The position numbers and the translations under genes were made by a program. A model generated the notes under the pieces. The model was not told where the DNA came from. It ran no database searches and saw only the letters and a program-made list of their open reading frames with translations. DNA of 41,972 nucleotides from Blastocatellia bacterium (GTDB taxonomy: Bacteria; Acidobacteriota; Blastocatellia; Pyrinomonadales; Pyrinomonadaceae), in the NCBI GenBank assembly GCA_016789145.1, contig JAEUQI010000021.1, positions 1-41,972 on the forward strand. The letters are read 5' to 3'. Of the stretch, positions 40,744 to 41,972 are shown piece after piece (within the stretch, counting starts at the first letter, position 1; each line of letters opens with the position of its first letter).

Positions 40744-41133
40744 ATGAACAAAGACACCAAAACCTACAACGACAAGCTAGAGCCAGAGGACAAGAAGATC
40801 TGCGATACTCTTGCGAGGTTGATCGACAAGATGTTGCCGGAGGCTGAGTGCAAGATCTGGCATGCGCATCCTGTTTGGTTTTTGGATGGGAATCCTGTGG
40901 TTGGCTACAGCAAGTTGAAGGACGCTGTGCGGTTGTTGTTTTGGAGCGGCGATAGTTTTGAGGAACCGAATTTGGTTAGCTTTGGTAAATTCAAGTCGGC
41001 TGATATTCGCTACACATCGGCGAGGCAGATCAACAAAGACGACGTTTCTCGATGGCTCGAGAAAGCTCGGGATATTCAGTGGGATTATAAGAATATCGTC
41101 AAACGCAAAGGGCGTTTGGATAGATTGAAATAG
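40744..41133 (+). CDS. DUF1801-type protein
   Basis: A 129-aa protein similar to DUF1801/YdhG-like small proteins (SCP-like fold): 'DTLARLIDKMLPEAECKIWH', 'AHPVWFLDGNPVVGYSKLKD' and 'AVRLLFWSGDSFEEP', then 'ADIRYTSARQINKDDVSRWL'. Function is not established. It starts 20 bp after mqnC on the same strand, with GGAGG about 14 bases before the ATG. An earlier TTG at 40714 inside mqnC is unlikely. Confidence 0.8.
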   Translation: MNKDTKTYNDKLEPEDKKICDTLARLIDKMLPEAECKIWHAHPVWFLDGNPVVGYSKLKDAVRLLFWSGDSFEEPNLVSFGKFKSADIRYTSARQINKDDVSRWLEKARDIQWDYKNIVKRKGRLDRLK

Positions 41134-41175
41134 AATCGGCCGAATTGTCACTAATTCCAGAGGAGATTTTTTTCT

Positions 41176-41958
41176 ATGTTCAAAAAAGTATTGTTCATGA
41201 TCTCGGCGATGGTTCTGATTTCGTCGGTCGCATTTGCAGCCGATTGGTCAAACACCATCGCAGCGGTGACGCACAACGGAGCTTTGTATTCGATCGAGAA
41301 GAGCGGCGCTTTGTACCGGACCGATCTATCGACCGGAAATTATGTTCAGGTCGGCAAATCAGAGTTTGCAAACACCGCAAAGATGTTCTCGGGGCCAAAG
41401 AACCTGTTCACGATCGAGACTGACGGAACGCTTTATCGCATTGAACCTTCGAACGGTGCGTGGGTTCGCGTTGGCAAGGCCGGCGATTACAAAGGTACGG
41501 CCGCAGGCGTGTTTTCGGGCACAAGACTGTACACCGTTTCGAACGGCGCATTGTACGGTTCGAATCCGATCAGCGGTGCTTGGACTCAGGTCGGCAAGGC
41601 TGAGTTTGGCGGCACGCGATGGCTGTTTGGCGGCGACAATCAACTGTTCTCGATCGAAAGCGACGGCAGCATGTATCGCATCGATCTGAACGGTTCGTGG
41701 GGACGCATAGGCAAGGCGGGCGATTGGAAAAACACCAAAGCCGGAGCCGCAATGAACGGTATCATCTACACCGTCGAAACTGGCGGAGCGTTGTATGCGA
41801 CCAACCCCGACATGGCGACTTGGAAACAGCTTGGTAAAGCCGAGTTCGCAAACACGATGTTCCTCTTTGCCGAAGGCGGCTGGCTATACACAATGGAGAA
41901 AGGCGGCCTTTACAAGGTCAGCCCAACGGACGGTACTTGGTCGCAGATAGATAAATAA
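41176..41958 (+). CDS. Secreted six-repeat tectonin-like beta-propeller
   Basis: A 260-aa exported protein: signal peptide (about 1-21, 'SSVAFAAD') and six tandem repeats of about 40 residues filling the rest. Each repeat has the pattern GK(A/S)..., then 'LYTIExxGxLYR' and a closing 'GxWxQV', as in tectonin/lectin propellers. Two repeat types alternate: type A opens 'GKAGDWKNT' and type B 'GKAEFANT', giving (AB)3, so the fold probably arose by triplication of a two-blade unit. The likely role is binding carbohydrate or surface ligands (inference). AGGAGA precedes the ATG. It ends 14 bp before the window end, where the sequence stops. Confidence 0.85.
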   Translation: MFKKVLFMISAMVLISSVAFAADWSNTIAAVTHNGALYSIEKSGALYRTDLSTGNYVQVGKSEFANTAKMFSGPKNLFTIETDGTLYRIEPSNGAWVRVGKAGDYKGTAAGVFSGTRLYTVSNGALYGSNPISGAWTQVGKAEFGGTRWLFGGDNQLFSIESDGSMYRIDLNGSWGRIGKAGDWKNTKAGAAMNGIIYTVETGGALYATNPDMATWKQLGKAEFANTMFLFAEGGWLYTMEKGGLYKVSPTDGTWSQIDK

Positions 41959-41972
41959 TACGTGGCGGCAAA

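Overview
The window reads as chromosomal DNA of a free-living, Gram-negative-type bacterium, most likely Acidobacteriota, class Blastocatellia (Pyrinomonadaceae-like). This placement is inferred from gene content: a VWA protein of the acidobacterial TIGR03436 type, secreted proteins with Pro-Thr (PTPTPTP) linkers, FG-GAP proteins preceded by a small CxxC protein, futalosine-route menaquinone genes, and many start sites without a Shine-Dalgarno sequence. I see no rRNA, tRNA, IS element, prophage or CRISPR array. Coding density is high, and the only gene-free stretch over 300 bp is 12009-12515.

Layout. 1-3250 (minus strand): a KynB-like cyclase, a LuxR-type response regulator with a destroyed phosphorylation pocket, a TPR lipoprotein-like secreted protein, and an alanyl-tRNA synthetase gene that stops just after class II motif 3. 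3250-6750 (plus): btaA-btaB for the phosphorus-free betaine lipid DGTS, a two-hairpin leader with a strong terminator, and a PHP-domain phosphoesterase. 6800-8800 (minus): MsrB, a fasciclin protein and RecX. 8900-12000 (plus): TruB, an alpha/beta hydrolase, a membrane protein and a class IV aminotransferase. 12009-12515 is non-coding but structured. 12500-16150 (minus): a small protein, a beta-lactamase-fold serine hydrolase and a three-domain regulator (winged helix, alpha/beta hydrolase, degenerate cyclase). 16200-23060 (plus): a CxxC small protein, an FG-GAP secreted protein, an SLC13/TrkA-C transporter, a metzincin-like secreted protein and a secreted partner. 23068-28670: a UPF0104 membrane protein, acyl-CoA dehydrogenase, GNAT, a radical SAM protein, a small TPR protein, a membrane protein and a cyclophilin. 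28700-33250: an M1 peptidase, DUF2383, VWA, a Fur/PerR regulator with an overlapping Per-box promoter, and DUF4112. 33240-36000 (minus): a zinc-ribbon protein and a HEAT-cyclophilin fusion. 36000-41972: a small GNAT, a secreted hypothetical, mqnA, a minus-strand cluster of Imm63-like, small membrane and YdeI/OmdA-like genes, mqnC, DUF1801 and a six-blade tectonin-like propeller.

How genes work together. btaA and btaB form a complete two-step DGTS pathway. mqnA and mqnC are two steps of the futalosine menaquinone route, separated by the immunity-like cluster. The envelope theme is strong: about a dozen products carry signal peptides (peptidases, two cyclophilins, VWA, FG-GAP, propeller, fasciclin, MsrB). 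The most unusual items are the isolated AlaRS catalytic core, the wHTH-hydrolase-cyclase fusion, the metzincin-like protein without a recognised family, the aminotransferase lacking the PLP-contacting Glu, and the structured intergenic regions at 5401-5512 and 12100-12440. Function calls rest on motif recognition by eye; no database search was run.
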